The notes below the pieces were generated by a model. It ran no database searches. It had not been told where the DNA came from and worked only from the letters and a program-made list of their open reading frames with translations. 64,000 nt of DNA from positions 3,811,406-3,875,405 of the forward strand of contig NZ_LR732912.1 of NCBI RefSeq assembly GCF_902506065.1, in the 5' to 3' direction. Positions 1 to 8,396 of the stretch are shown one piece after another (positions within the stretch are counted from its first letter, which is position 1; every line of letters begins with the position of its first letter). This DNA comes from Arthrobacter sp. 9V. GTDB lineage: Bacteria > Actinomycetota > Actinomycetes > Actinomycetales > Micrococcaceae. A program made the translations under genes and the position numbers.

Positions 1-61
1 TGCGGGGCCCGCTTTGCGCGCTTGCGCGGGATTTAGAGCCGCAGAGCGGGCCTCACAACGG
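1..61. repeat. 61-bp hairpin repeat, copy 1
   Basis: This 61-bp segment aligns without gaps to 40654-40714. The two arms (first 23 and last 21 bases) are nearly identical between copies, while the centre differs. The arms are mutually complementary (GGGGCCCGCT against AGCGGGCC), so the unit can fold into a hairpin. The copy overlaps the 3' end of the EamA gene and contains its stop codon. The pattern resembles REP-type intergenic repeats. Confidence 0.7.
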
Positions 62-998
62 GAGTATCGGGGCGTATTTTGCGTCCGGCACCGAGCACCG
101 CCGTGGCTACCCCCAGGAGGAGGACCAGCCCGCCCAGGATCTCGGTCAGTGTTGGAATCTCGTTCAACACCAGCCACGCGGCCGTCATCCCCACCACCGG
201 GACCAAAAGCGTGAAAGGCACGACGTCGGAACTCGGGTACAGCGACAACAACCGGTTCCAGATGCCGTAGCCAATCAGGGACGCGAACACAGCCGTGTAG
301 ATGGCGCTCAGGACAGTGGCGGGCTGCAGGTCAGTGAGAGTTCCCCACACAACGTCCGGCCCGTCCACCACCAGGGACAACCCAGCCAACGGGAGCGGAA
401 CCACCGCACCGGACCACACCACCAGACCCAACCCGGAGGCTGCTTTGGAGTGCCGGGCCACCACATTGCCTACCGCCCAGGACAACGCTGCGGCCAGGAC
501 AATCATGAGGGGAAGGACCGGGGCCACGGCGCTGCGGCCCAACGCCACCACTCCCAGGCCGGCAACACCCAGCGCCACGCCTGCCATTTGGCGGCGGCTG
601 GGCCTTTCGCCGAGGAATCTCGCCGCAAGCAGAATTGTGAAGAGAACCTGCGCCTGAAGGACCAGCGACGCCAATCCTGCTGGCATCCCCAAGGCCATTC
701 CCAAGTACAGAAGGCCGAATTGGCCGGCACTCATGAAGAGCCCGACGCCGACGATCGCCTTCCAGCCCACCTCCGGTTTACGGATGAACAGGATGAAGGG
801 AAAAACGACGAGCAGGAAGCGCATGGCGACGAAGAGCAACGGCGGAACTTCCCTGCCGTTGGTGTGCAAACCGAGGTCGATGGCAACGAAGTTGATGCCC
901 CAGAGGACAGCGACTGCAATGGCTAAGGCGGAGTGGCGAAGGTTCACAAGTACACTCTGACGCTCTTTTGGTTGAAGCACCAGCGTTGAATTCAACAT
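33..998 (-). CDS. EamA/DMT-family transporter
   Basis: A 321-residue polytopic membrane protein with about ten hydrophobic helices in two EamA repeats. The signature ALAIAVAVLWGINFVAIDLG lies near the N terminus. The family exports metabolites such as amino acids; the substrate here is unknown. It is divergent from a LysR regulator only 21 bp away, a common exporter/regulator arrangement, so LysR control is inferred. The ATG at 998 lies 5 nt from a -10-like TACGCT (1004-1009). In-frame GTG codons at 953 and 947 would start just before the first helix and are credible alternatives. The palindrome GTTGAATTCAAC (985-996) would then lie in the leader. The gene ends inside the hairpin repeat at 1-61. 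Confidence 0.85.
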   Translation of the reverse strand: MLNSTLVLQPKERQSVLVNLRHSALAIAVAVLWGINFVAIDLGLHTNGREVPPLLFVAMRFLLVVFPFILFIRKPEVGWKAIVGVGLFMSAGQFGLLYLGMALGMPAGLASLVLQAQVLFTILLAARFLGERPSRRQMAGVALGVAGLGVVALGRSAVAPVLPLMIVLAAALSWAVGNVVARHSKAASGLGLVVWSGAVVPLPLAGLSLVVDGPDVVWGTLTDLQPATVLSAIYTAVFASLIGYGIWNRLLSLYPSSDVVPFTLLVPVVGMTAAWLVLNEIPTLTEILGGLVLLLGVATAVLGAGRKIRPDTPVVRPALRL

Positions 999-1019
999 GC
1001 AACAGCGTAGATTTACTTC
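985..1019. promoter_or_regulatory. Divergent EamA/LysR control region
   Basis: The intergenic gap is only 21 bp. It holds a -10-like TAGATT (1008-1013) for LysR, followed by 6 nt and ATG, and TACGCT (1004-1009) for the exporter on the minus strand. The two overlap by two bases. The perfect 12-bp palindrome GTTGAATTCAAC at 985-996 is a candidate LysR-type site. Operator function is inferred from symmetry and position. Confidence 0.5.
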
Positions 1020-1937
1020 ATGATTGATATCTCGGCATTAAGGGCTTTAGTGGCCGTGGAGCAGCACGGCTCTGTTGTGGCGGCATCGGACGTCATGGGC
1101 TTCAGTCCGTCCGCGGTGTCGCAGCAGATCAAGAAGCTCGAGAAGCAGACCGGCGTGACTGTCCTTGAACGCAATGGCCGGGGGGTTCTTCTTACCGAGC
1201 GCGGCCTAGCATTGGCGGGCTACGGCCGTCGGATCATGGGCGAGCTGGAAGAACTCCAGGCCACCCTGCTGGCAGACCCGGCGAAGCCATCCGGCCTGCT
1301 GAGGCTCGTTGCATTCTCCACGGCTTGCCGCGGCTTGGTGGGTCCCATGCTTGGGCGCATGGCCGGCCACCATTCCACTTTGGATGTCACCGTGCTGGCC
1401 GAGGATCCTCGCGAGGCAGTGCAAAGAGTCGCGTCCGGTGAAGCGGAACTTGCAGTGGTCCATAACTGGAACTCAGTGCCCTTGGTGATCCCGGAGAACC
1501 TGGTGCTCGAGGATCTGTGCATTGACCAAGCCGATGTCCTCGTCAACAGCACTCACGCACTGTCCGGAAGCGCCGCCGTCGAGCCTGAAGACTTGCTCAA
1601 CGAGACGTGGATCAGCACCCCGGCGGGTGCCATCTGCAATGAGGCCCTGCTGCACATCTTTGCGGGACTGGGCAAGGTCCCCGACATCCGCATTTATGAC
1701 CCCGATTTCTCAACGCACATAGCCATGGTGGAGCAAGGTGTGGCGGTGGCGCTGGTGCCGCGTCTCGGCAGGCCCGCGCTTCCAAACGGGGTGGTTGCCA
1801 TCCCGGTGATCAACCCCGTACAGCAACGGTCCGTGGGGGTGGTGTACCGGAAGACGATGACAGCGAGTCCCAACATCCGGATTGCCGTACAGATGCTTCG
1901 CGAGGTGGCCGGCGGACTACCCCTCCCCCAGGGCTGA
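1020..1937 (+). CDS. LysR-family transcriptional regulator
   Basis: A 305-residue regulator. The N-terminal winged helix-turn-helix spans about residues 1-62, with the typical string SPSAVSQQIKKLEKQTG. A LysR substrate-binding domain covers about residues 88-295 and probably binds a small effector. It is divergently placed against an EamA exporter 21 bp away, so it probably controls that exporter and itself. The ATG lies 6 nt after TAGATT with no Shine-Dalgarno sequence, which suggests a leaderless mRNA. Length is normal for the family. The effector cannot be read from sequence. Confidence 0.9.
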   Translation: MIDISALRALVAVEQHGSVVAASDVMGFSPSAVSQQIKKLEKQTGVTVLERNGRGVLLTERGLALAGYGRRIMGELEELQATLLADPAKPSGLLRLVAFSTACRGLVGPMLGRMAGHHSTLDVTVLAEDPREAVQRVASGEAELAVVHNWNSVPLVIPENLVLEDLCIDQADVLVNSTHALSGSAAVEPEDLLNETWISTPAGAICNEALLHIFAGLGKVPDIRIYDPDFSTHIAMVEQGVAVALVPRLGRPALPNGVVAIPVINPVQQRSVGVVYRKTMTASPNIRIAVQMLREVAGGLPLPQG

Positions 1938-1970
1938 TGTGCGGAGGGATCAACGTCACACAGTGGAACA

Positions 1971-2007
1971 TTCGACGCTCGCTCGCTGTTAGCTTAGGCT
2001 AACCTTA
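1971..2007 (+). promoter_or_regulatory. Promoter with IdeR/DtxR-type iron box
   Basis: Positions 1989-2007 match the 19-bp DtxR/IdeR/DmdR consensus TTAGGTTAGGCTAACCTAA at 17 of 19 positions. A plausible promoter, TTCGAC (1971-1976), 18-nt spacer, TAGGCT (1995-2000), has its -10 inside the box. Iron-loaded repressor would therefore block RNA polymerase. The GTG start of the next gene is 57 nt downstream. Iron repression is inferred from this match. Confidence 0.75.
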
Positions 2008-2063
2008 CCTAGCTGCCGCGCCGCCCCGGAGCGCGGCCGTCGACTCTTGAAGGGGCCCGCACT

Positions 2064-2390
2064 GTGGAAGCAATCCTCTTTCCCACAGACATGAACCACC
2101 ATCACACGTATGGCTTGGTGAGCTACATCATGATCGACGACGGACTCTACCCGAGCGCCCATAATCGGCGGGACCCCTACGCACTTCCGGCGTTCGACAT
2201 CCGAGGTCAGTGGGTTTACCCCAGCCGCTACAACGAATACCTGGCACCCCAGCTGCCGGTGTACATGTTCGACGGCGAATACCTGATCGCTACCGGGCAC
2301 GGCGAAGAAGCTGCAGGCTTGCCGGTCTTCGAGATCCGTTGCATGTGCATGCCGCAGCTGGCCCATGGGGACCCGGGCGACTCTCAGTAG
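2064..2390 (+). CDS. Hypothetical protein behind an iron box
   Basis: A 108-residue soluble protein of unrecognised family, with no signal peptide or membrane helix. It is rich in Tyr, His, Met and Pro, with an MNHHH motif near residue 10 and a CMCMPQ motif near the C terminus, both possible metal ligands. The start is GTG, with the ribosome site GAAGGGG about 8 nt upstream. It sits behind a near-consensus IdeR/DtxR operator, so expression is probably highest in iron starvation. Its stop codon abuts the stop of the convergent SixA-like gene with no space for a terminator. Function is unknown. Confidence 0.7.
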   Translation: MEAILFPTDMNHHHTYGLVSYIMIDDGLYPSAHNRRDPYALPAFDIRGQWVYPSRYNEYLAPQLPVYMFDGEYLIATGHGEEAAGLPVFEIRCMCMPQLAHGDPGDSQ

Positions 2391-2915
2391 CTAGTGGCGG
2401 GGAACTGTAAAGTGCGTCAGCCGGGCGTCCTGACCATCGAGCTCGGCCCACGACTTTTCCGTCTCCATCACCGTCAACGCACTCGTCGGGTACCTGGTGG
2501 CGGCATCCATGTAGGCGTCGTGGTCAGAGTCGCGGGAAGCCAGGTGCATGGCAAGATCCTGAACGCCGGGCATGTGCGAAATGATCATCAGCGTAGTCAC
2601 GGTGTCCGGAACGTGGTTGATGACCGTCAACATGCGGTTGGCCGAGGCGGAGTACAAGCCGTCCTCAAGTTTGGGCGTCGGCGCTTTGTCGCCCAACTCG
2701 TCGCACACCCAGGTGCAGGTCTGACGGGTCCTCAACGCTGACGAGCACAGAATAAAGTCAGGGACCACACCGTGCTGGAGCAACCACTTACCGGCAAGCG
2801 GAGCCTCCCGGTGCCCGCGCTCCTCCAAAGGCCGCTCGTGATCCGGCACGCCGGTAGGCCAATCGGCCTTGGCATGCCGCATGATCACCAGGCGCTTAAT
2901 GTGATGGTCGCTCAT
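2391..2915 (-). CDS. SixA-like histidine phosphatase
   Basis: A 174-residue cytoplasmic phosphatase of the histidine phosphatase (phosphoglycerate-mutase-like) superfamily. The catalytic motif LVIMRHAKADW is near residue 10, and the second active-site His lies in IISHMPGV near residue 115. The length fits SixA-type phosphohistidine phosphatases, which dephosphorylate phosphohistidine proteins; the actual substrate here is not evident. It is convergent with the iron-box gene, with stop codons adjacent. Upstream on the minus strand, TAGGGT (2922-2927) lies 6 nt from the ATG with no Shine-Dalgarno, suggesting a leaderless transcript. Confidence 0.85.
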   Translation of the reverse strand: MSDHHIKRLVIMRHAKADWPTGVPDHERPLEERGHREAPLAGKWLLQHGVVPDFILCSSALRTRQTCTWVCDELGDKAPTPKLEDGLYSASANRMLTVINHVPDTVTTLMIISHMPGVQDLAMHLASRDSDHDAYMDAATRYPTSALTVMETEKSWAELDGQDARLTHFTVPRH

Positions 2916-3380
2916 AGCCCAACCCTATCCGGCCCGGCCGCCAGGGCTTCGCGACCTTCTATGTGAGGAGACCAGCTCCCAAGCAACCTGATGCGGTTGT
3001 CTCAGGGCTGGCGGCGAATCAAACAGGGTCAGGACCCCACGCACGCCGGTCCCCCGTCACCAACTTTGAACCCCAGCCCCCGGGACACACCGAGGCAGCA
3101 GGCGTGTCGGGATGCATCCCCGGCCAATGTAGGTGACAGCCGCACACGCGAACACCATGGCCCCTCAGGCGCGTAGGTCAATCCCCTTCGAAGGGACGGG
3201 GAAAACTCCGACGGCGGGCGGTCGCTGCAGCGCAGCGGGACATCCCGACAGCGCCGTTGTCGCGCGAAGAATGAGCGCAGGCGCAAAGGGATCGTCCCGC
3301 GAAAGCTGCAGCACCACTGGATCACCCCCGCGATAGCGAAAGCGCCCGCCCTTAAGGACGAGCGCTTTCGGCTGCAGTGC
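2916..3380. other. Gene-free stretch with 3' hairpin
   Basis: No convincing gene is visible. A hairpin at 3337-3370 (CGAAAGCGC/GCGCTTTCG, 16-nt loop) lies just past the stop of the minus-strand regulator and probably ends its transcript, although there is no T run. The regulator's frame stays open for 72 codons beyond its TAA, to a TGA at 3165-3167, with gene-like codon use but no ATG. That may be chance in high-GC DNA or a remnant. No tRNA or recognisable structured RNA was found. Confidence 0.5.
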
Positions 3381-4247
3381 TTAGATCGAGTATTCCGGAG
3401 CGGCCCAGACTATAACTTCGGGGTGCTCGTAGAAGCGGTAGCCCTGGCCGCGGACGGTGCGGACGGTGTTGGCGAGGCGGCCGAGCTTGGAGCGGAGACG
3501 GCGGATGTGGACGTCGATGGTGCGCTCGTTGGGCACTTCTTCGGCGTTGCGCCACAGGCCCTCAAGCAATTCGTCGCGGCCCACGGTGCGGGTGCCGTTT
3601 TCGACGAGGTAGTTGAGGAGCTCGAATTCCTTGAACGTGAGGTTCAGGGATTCGCCGTCGAGGTGCACTTCGCGTCGGGCGAGGTCGATCAGCACGCCGG
3701 AGGGGCGGGATTCCTGCTGGGGCGTCGGGCGGGCAGCTTCGGTGCGCTGGCGTGCGGCAACGGTGGGGTCGCCGAAGGTGGAACGCACGACGTCGAGTGC
3801 GGACCCGGGTGCCCCGGCCGGGGCAACTGCGACGGCGGCGTAGCTCTCCGCGCCGGTGACGAGGGACTGGGCGTAGGCCCGGATTTCCTGGGCGAGCTTG
3901 GCAATGGACGTTCCTGCAGCAGCTGCGGTGTCTTCGTCAATGCCCATGTAGAGGACAAATCCGCGGGCCACATTGTCGTTGGCCACGGGCCTGAGCTTGT
4001 CCGATTGGGCAATCACAGGGGTGGGGGCAGTCATGGGAGCCGGCTCTGCAGTGGGGACTGCGCGCAACTGACCATAGGAGTTGGGGTTGTAGCCCTGCGG
4101 CACGTAACCGGGGGCCTGCTGACCTGCCCCTTGGGGAGCCGGAGAGTAGCCGGGTCGGTTACCGAAGCCGGGACGAAGCCCTGCGTTGGACGCAGCCTTG
4201 TTGGCGTTACGGACGGAAATGTGGACGTATCCAGATGCAACTGACAT
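3381..4247 (-). CDS. Orphan OmpR-type winged-helix regulator
   Basis: A 288-residue DNA-binding protein. The C-terminal part (about residues 185-280) is a typical OmpR/PhoB winged helix, with LTFKEFELLNYLVENG, ERTIDVHIRRLRSKLG and VRGQGYRFYE. The N-terminal half is not a receiver domain: no Asp phosphorylation site is seen. It has a Pro/Gln/Tyr-rich segment (about residues 25-75), then a small conserved-looking block around residues 95-145. It is therefore not controlled by ordinary phosphotransfer. A 642-bp gap separates it from the divergent two-component genes. A 9-bp-stem hairpin lies after the stop. Targets are unknown. Confidence 0.85.
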   Translation of the reverse strand: MSVASGYVHISVRNANKAASNAGLRPGFGNRPGYSPAPQGAGQQAPGYVPQGYNPNSYGQLRAVPTAEPAPMTAPTPVIAQSDKLRPVANDNVARGFVLYMGIDEDTAAAAGTSIAKLAQEIRAYAQSLVTGAESYAAVAVAPAGAPGSALDVVRSTFGDPTVAARQRTEAARPTPQQESRPSGVLIDLARREVHLDGESLNLTFKEFELLNYLVENGTRTVGRDELLEGLWRNAEEVPNERTIDVHIRRLRSKLGRLANTVRTVRGQGYRFYEHPEVIVWAAPEYSI

Positions 4248-4889
4248 GGAGTGCTTACCTCAAAAGTGAATAGCCGTCATCGCGGCTTCGAATGCTGGTT
4301 GTCCCCGCAATGAGTTTGGGGAGGGGCGCCCAACGCTGGGCTAGGGGGCGAATGCCTGAAACTTCTTGGGGTGGAAAGTTAGGCTTGCATTCGACAACAG
4401 CGGTCATCATGGCCAGCGGGTGCGCTGGGCCAGGTTGCTGCGGCTGCAGGTGCTGTTGAGTTCTTGTTCACATTGGAAGTGTGCAACGTAACAATGGCAA
4501 CACGCAAGTAACAAAGCGCCGAACCGTCCACATTTTGAGACACAGAGGTCTATTGTGCTGCAAATCACAATTCAGCCGAGTGCATAAATGAATGCCATTT
4601 CATTCGGCCTAAGCCAGAAATATACGTTATACAGTGAATTTTCTTCGGCGATTAGGGCATGATGTGCATCGCCGTTCCCCCGAACCGCCGCACCGCGGAA
4701 TCTCAGGATCTGAAACAGTTGCTGTCCAATCGCAGGGAGCCTTACCCGACAATTTTTTCAGAAAAATCTGCTACAAGCTGTAGAAACAGCTCATCAGAGC
4801 GAAAATAGGGTGAAAGCTAGTGTTGAGTTCACAGCGTCCTCACAGGACCGGCAAAGCGCTGGCAAACCAGCAGAACGGAGAGTTGTCCC
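4248..4889. promoter_or_regulatory. Long divergent regulatory region
   Basis: This 642-bp spacer separates the orphan winged-helix gene from the response regulator and is visibly more AT-rich than its surroundings. Features seen are two GTAACA boxes spaced about two helical turns apart (near 4487 and 4507), an inverted repeat AATGAA-N6-TTCATT near 4588-4605, and the AT-rich string ATATACGTTATACAG near 4620, a candidate promoter. No ORF with coding character was seen. A small RNA cannot be excluded. Confidence 0.45.
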
Positions 4890-5630
4890 ATGGCCTCCTC
4901 GCACTCCATGACCCACAATCTCCCCCAGCTCTCTCATCCGGACGGTTCCCCGATCCGCGCCCTGGTGGTTGATGACGAACCCAGCCTCGCTGAGCTCATG
5001 AGCATGGGCCTGCGGATGGCGGGATGGTCCGTAGCCGTGGCCGGTGACGGACCTGAAGCAGTGAAGCTTGCCAAGGATTTCCGTCCGGACGTGCTGGTCC
5101 TGGACGTCATGCTCCCCGGCTTCGACGGCGTGGAGGTCCTCAATCGTATTCGTACCTTCGCCCCTGAAGTACCCGCGCTGTTCCTCACGGCCAAGGACGC
5201 CGTCCAGGACCGAATCGTGGGGCTGGCTGCCGGTGGTGACGACTACGTGACCAAGCCTTTCAGCATGGAGGAAGTCCTCCTTCGCCTACACCGTCTGATC
5301 CAGCGTTCCGGGGTGGCTGCCATGGACACCGCGGAGCTTGTGGTGGGCGATCTCACCCTGAACGTGGACACCCGGGAAGTCACCCGGGCCGGCCAGGACA
5401 TCCCGCTCACTGCGACGCAGTTCGAGCTTTTGCGCTACCTCATGGAGAACCCCAAACGCGTGGTCAGCAAGGCCCAGATCCTTGACCGCGTGTGGGACTA
5501 CGACTTCGGTGGCCAGGCCAACATTGTGGAGCTTTACATTTCCTACCTGCGCAAGAAGATTGAAGCCAACCATCCGCCCATGATCCACACCATCCGTGGG
5601 GCCGGATACGTCATCAAGCCAGCGGACTAG
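4890..5630 (+). CDS. OmpR-family response regulator (MprA-like)
   Basis: A 246-residue response regulator. The receiver domain carries the acidic pair in VVDDEPS (residues 26-32), phospho-acceptor Asp72 in VLVLDVMLPG, and Lys122 in YVTKPFS. The DNA-binding winged helix covers about residues 145-244 and ends with IRGAGYVIKP. It lies 3 nt upstream of its histidine kinase gene and is clearly co-transcribed. It resembles the MprA/TrcR type that controls cell-envelope responses in actinobacteria; the regulon is inferred only. A GGAGAG ribosome site precedes the ATG. Confidence 0.92.
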   Translation: MASSHSMTHNLPQLSHPDGSPIRALVVDDEPSLAELMSMGLRMAGWSVAVAGDGPEAVKLAKDFRPDVLVLDVMLPGFDGVEVLNRIRTFAPEVPALFLTAKDAVQDRIVGLAAGGDDYVTKPFSMEEVLLRLHRLIQRSGVAAMDTAELVVGDLTLNVDTREVTRAGQDIPLTATQFELLRYLMENPKRVVSKAQILDRVWDYDFGGQANIVELYISYLRKKIEANHPPMIHTIRGAGYVIKPAD

Positions 5631-5633
5631 GCG

Positions 5634-7151
5634 TTGAGCACACTTTCAGGAGTGGCCAAGCGCTCGGGTGTTGCCGGGAAAGCGGATCGCAGCTGGCTGA
5701 ACCCTTCCACCTGGCACTTGCGCACCCGCTTGGTCCTCGTAGCCATGGCCCTGCTGGTAGCCATCTGTGGAGCAATCGGGATTGTCAGCTACGCCTCCAT
5801 GGACATGGTCTTCAACAAACAGCTGGACATGCAGTTAGAGCAGGCCTCCAGCCGGGCCACTAACTTCGGCAGGCCGCCGTCGAACTTTCCTTCCTCGCCC
5901 TCCGGAAGACCTGATCCACTGGAGGCGCGCGGTCAGGCCGCGGGAACACTGAACGCCAGGATCGACGGCTCAGAGGTAAGCAGTTCGGGCCTGATTGATG
6001 CCAAGGGCAACCGCGTCTCCCTCTCCGGCGCGGACGAACAGGTGCTCCTGGATCTCCCCAAGGACAACCGCCCCGTGGACCGTTCGCTCTCCAACGGCGA
6101 CTACCGCCTGGTTGCAGTGGAAATAGCGGACGGCGACGTGATCGTGACGGGCCTTCCCCTAAAGGACAAGCAAAGCGCCGAGGCCTCACTGGTGTGGACC
6201 ATGGTGCTGGTTTCCTTGGGCGGACTCGTGCTGATCGGCCTCGCGGGAACAGTGATCATCCGGCGGACCATGCGGCCGTTGGAGCAACTCTCCGAGGTGG
6301 CCACCAAAGTTTCGCGCCTCCCTCTCGACGCCGGAGAGGTGGCACTTGCGGTGCGGGTACCGCCGTCGGCCTCTCATCCTGGGACGGAAGTGGGCAGCGT
6401 TGGGCATGCTCTGAACCAGATGCTGAATAACGTCTCCAACGCGCTGGAAGCAAGGCAGGAAAGCGAGACCAAGGTCCGCCAGTTCGTCGCCGATGCCTCG
6501 CACGAACTCCGTACACCGCTCACCGCAATCCGTGGCTATACCGAGCTGCTGCGGATGACCGAGAATTTCACCGAGGACGGCAGGAAGTCGTTGGCGCGCG
6601 TGCAAAGCCAATCCGAACGCATGACCACCCTGGTGGAGGATCTGCTTCTGCTGGCACGGCTGGACGAAGGCCAACCGGTCAAAGTTGAGGACGTGGACCT
6701 CACCCAGCTGGTGATCGAGACAGTCAGCGACGAGAAAGTCATGGCACCGGACCACATTTGGCAGCTCCAGCTCCCCGATGAACCCGTCACGGTGCGCGGC
6801 GACGCGACGCAACTGCACCAGGTGCTGGCCAATCTGCTCTCCAATGCGCGCAAACACACCGACCCCGGCACCACCGTGGTCACGGGCGTCATGGTCTCTG
6901 CCGATGGCAGCGCCGTGGTCACTGTGACGGACAACGGACCGGGAATACCGGAGGATTTCCAGGGCCGGATCTTTTCCCGGTTCGCCCGCGCCGATGCCGC
7001 ACGATCGGGTTCTGAGGGCACTTCCGGACTTGGCCTGTCCATTGTGGAATCCATCGTTTCCGCACATGGCGGTAGCGTGGAAGTGACTTCGCGGCCAGGA
7101 CGTACGGAGTTCGCGCTTCGGCTTCCCATCGTCAGTGGCGAAGGGGCATAA
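5634..7151 (+). CDS. HAMP-domain sensor histidine kinase (MprB-like)
   Basis: A 505-residue membrane kinase, partner of the upstream response regulator. Order: short cytoplasmic start; transmembrane helix about residues 31-55; extracytoplasmic sensor about 56-185; second helix about 186-208; HAMP; HisKA with DASHELRTPLTAIRGY (phospho-His near residue 290); HATPase with NLLSNARKH, DNGPGIP and GTSGLGLSIV. The chosen start is TTG at 5634, because the stop of the upstream gene is only 3 nt before it and other in-frame starts lie too close to the first helix. The sensed signal is unknown. The wall-protein gene and riboswitch follow. Confidence 0.92.
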   Translation: MSTLSGVAKRSGVAGKADRSWLNPSTWHLRTRLVLVAMALLVAICGAIGIVSYASMDMVFNKQLDMQLEQASSRATNFGRPPSNFPSSPSGRPDPLEARGQAAGTLNARIDGSEVSSSGLIDAKGNRVSLSGADEQVLLDLPKDNRPVDRSLSNGDYRLVAVEIADGDVIVTGLPLKDKQSAEASLVWTMVLVSLGGLVLIGLAGTVIIRRTMRPLEQLSEVATKVSRLPLDAGEVALAVRVPPSASHPGTEVGSVGHALNQMLNNVSNALEARQESETKVRQFVADASHELRTPLTAIRGYTELLRMTENFTEDGRKSLARVQSQSERMTTLVEDLLLLARLDEGQPVKVEDVDLTQLVIETVSDEKVMAPDHIWQLQLPDEPVTVRGDATQLHQVLANLLSNARKHTDPGTTVVTGVMVSADGSAVVTVTDNGPGIPEDFQGRIFSRFARADAARSGSEGTSGLGLSIVESIVSAHGGSVEVTSRPGRTEFALRLPIVSGEGA

Positions 7152-7267
7152 CGAACCGGGCAAGGCGACGCACCGGGATCGTGATCTCTGTTACCTAAAT
7201 GTGACTTCTCGGGAAACCTCCTGTACCGTCGAAAGGGTGGGTCGTCCCTAGCAGGCCCACATCCGGG

Positions 7268-7436
7268 ATGCGCCGAGCTCTGCCACTTCCCGGAGTCCGT
7301 TCTTTCTCCGAGGCAGAGACGGGGGACCCAGAGTCTCCGGACCCAGGCATATTTGCCGGTCCTTGGGGTGAAGCCGCAGCATGATGCGCGGCCGGATGAC
7401 CTCATCCGAACCCGACAGCTAACTCCGCAGGCGCTG
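7268..7436 (+). ncRNA. c-di-AMP (ydaO-yuaA) riboswitch
   Basis: The leader of the following wall-protein gene carries the conserved blocks of the ydaO-yuaA class: CGCCGAGCTCTGCC (7271-7284), GGGGGACCCA (7321-7330), CCTTGGGGTGAAGCCG (7361-7376), and a 3' segment ending AACTCCGCAGGCG (7421-7433). The 5' CGCC pairs with the 3' GGCG to close P1. In actinobacteria this class precedes resuscitation-promoting-factor, NlpC/P60 and transglycosylase genes and lowers expression when c-di-AMP is high. The class is recognised from motifs; the exact ends were not computed. Confidence 0.88.
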
Positions 7437-7448
7437 AGAGGTAATCAC

Positions 7449-8312
7449 ATGTCTGAATTTAACGATCAGACGCGCCCTTCCGCGCGTCACCGCGACGAAG
7501 ATAATGCTCCGCAGAACAAGTCGCAGGCTGTCCTCAAGAACGCTGCCCGCCAAGGCAAGTCCGGCCACCGCATGTCGGTTGTAGCCGGTGTTGTAGCGGC
7601 CGCACTGGGCGTTGCATCGCTCGGAACCGCAGCAAACGCCGCACTGACCCTCCCCGAGGCGAGCCGCGTAGCCGGAACCCAGGCCGCTGCCCAGGTCAGC
7701 AACAACAAGTCAGCTGAAATCTCCGCTTCCCTGGATGCTGCCGCCACCAAGGGCGCAACTGACCGGGCTGCCGCGGACAAAGCCGCTGCTGAGAAAGCCG
7801 CAGCAGATAAGGCTGTCGCTGACCAGGCCGCTGCTGAGAAGGCCGCCGCCGATGCTGCTGCCAAGCAAGCCGCCGACGCCGCTGCCGCCCAGGCCGCTGC
7901 TGAGAAGGCCGCCGCTGACGCTGCTGCCAAGCAAGCCGCCGACGCCGCTGCTGCCGCGGCCGCTGCGGAAGCAGCAGCTGCCGCTGCCGCCCCCAAGGCC
8001 GTTGACGATCCCGCTGCTGCCAAGGCCTACGCCGCAAGCATTCTGGGCAGCTACGGCTGGAGTGCAGCTGAGATGACCGCGTTGAACACCCTGTGGGAGA
8101 AGGAATCCAACTGGAGGACTACTGCCACCAACGCTTCAAGCGGCGCCTACGGCATTGTCCAGTCCCTGCCTGCCGGCAAGATGGCCTCAGCTGGCGCTGA
8201 CTGGCAGACCAACTACCAGACCCAGATCAAGTGGGGCCTGAATTACATCAAGGAGCGCTACGGATCCCCGTCGGCTGCCCTGGCCTTCCACCTGGCCAAC
8301 AACTGGTACTAA
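7449..8312 (+). CDS. Secreted transglycosylase-like wall protein
   Basis: A 287-residue exported protein. The N terminus has a charged stretch, then a hydrophobic signal segment (about residues 41-62) ending near AANAALT. Next comes a long Ala/Lys/Asp-rich repeat region (about residues 95-195; units such as AADKAAAEKA), likely a coiled coil or wall spacer. The C-terminal about 75 residues are a compact SLT/Rpf-like domain with LNTLWEKESNW (probable catalytic Glu) and ASSGAYGIVQSLP. It probably cleaves or remodels peptidoglycan. The start at 7449 follows the c-di-AMP riboswitch and an AGAGG site; earlier codons would fall inside the riboswitch. Confidence 0.88.
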   Translation: MSEFNDQTRPSARHRDEDNAPQNKSQAVLKNAARQGKSGHRMSVVAGVVAAALGVASLGTAANAALTLPEASRVAGTQAAAQVSNNKSAEISASLDAAATKGATDRAAADKAAAEKAAADKAVADQAAAEKAAADAAAKQAADAAAAQAAAEKAAADAAAKQAADAAAAAAAAEAAAAAAAPKAVDDPAAAKAYAASILGSYGWSAAEMTALNTLWEKESNWRTTATNASSGAYGIVQSLPAGKMASAGADWQTNYQTQIKWGLNYIKERYGSPSAALAFHLANNWY

Positions 8313-8328
8313 GCCAGCCTGCTTGATT

Positions 8329-8396
8329 GCCGCGCCCGTTACCGCCCTCCGCACCAGTACCCACTGGAGCGGATAGCGGGAACGGGCGCGGCTTTT
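8329..8396 (+). terminator. Rho-independent terminator
   Basis: A perfect 12-bp stem, GCCGCGCCCGTT (8329-8340) with AACGGGCGCGGC (8381-8392), is followed by TTTT. The 40-nt loop has internal pairing. It lies 16 nt after the wall-protein stop. Confidence 0.85.

Noticed and set aside
3029..3325. 98-codon minus-strand ORF in the 2916-3380 gap
   Set aside because: Composition is Arg/Cys/Ser-rich without family likeness or ribosome site; not called as a gene.
6186..7163. 325-codon minus-strand frame opposite the histidine kinase
   Set aside because: The plus strand carries all kinase motifs; the antisense frame is rich in Gly/His/Arg with no domain.
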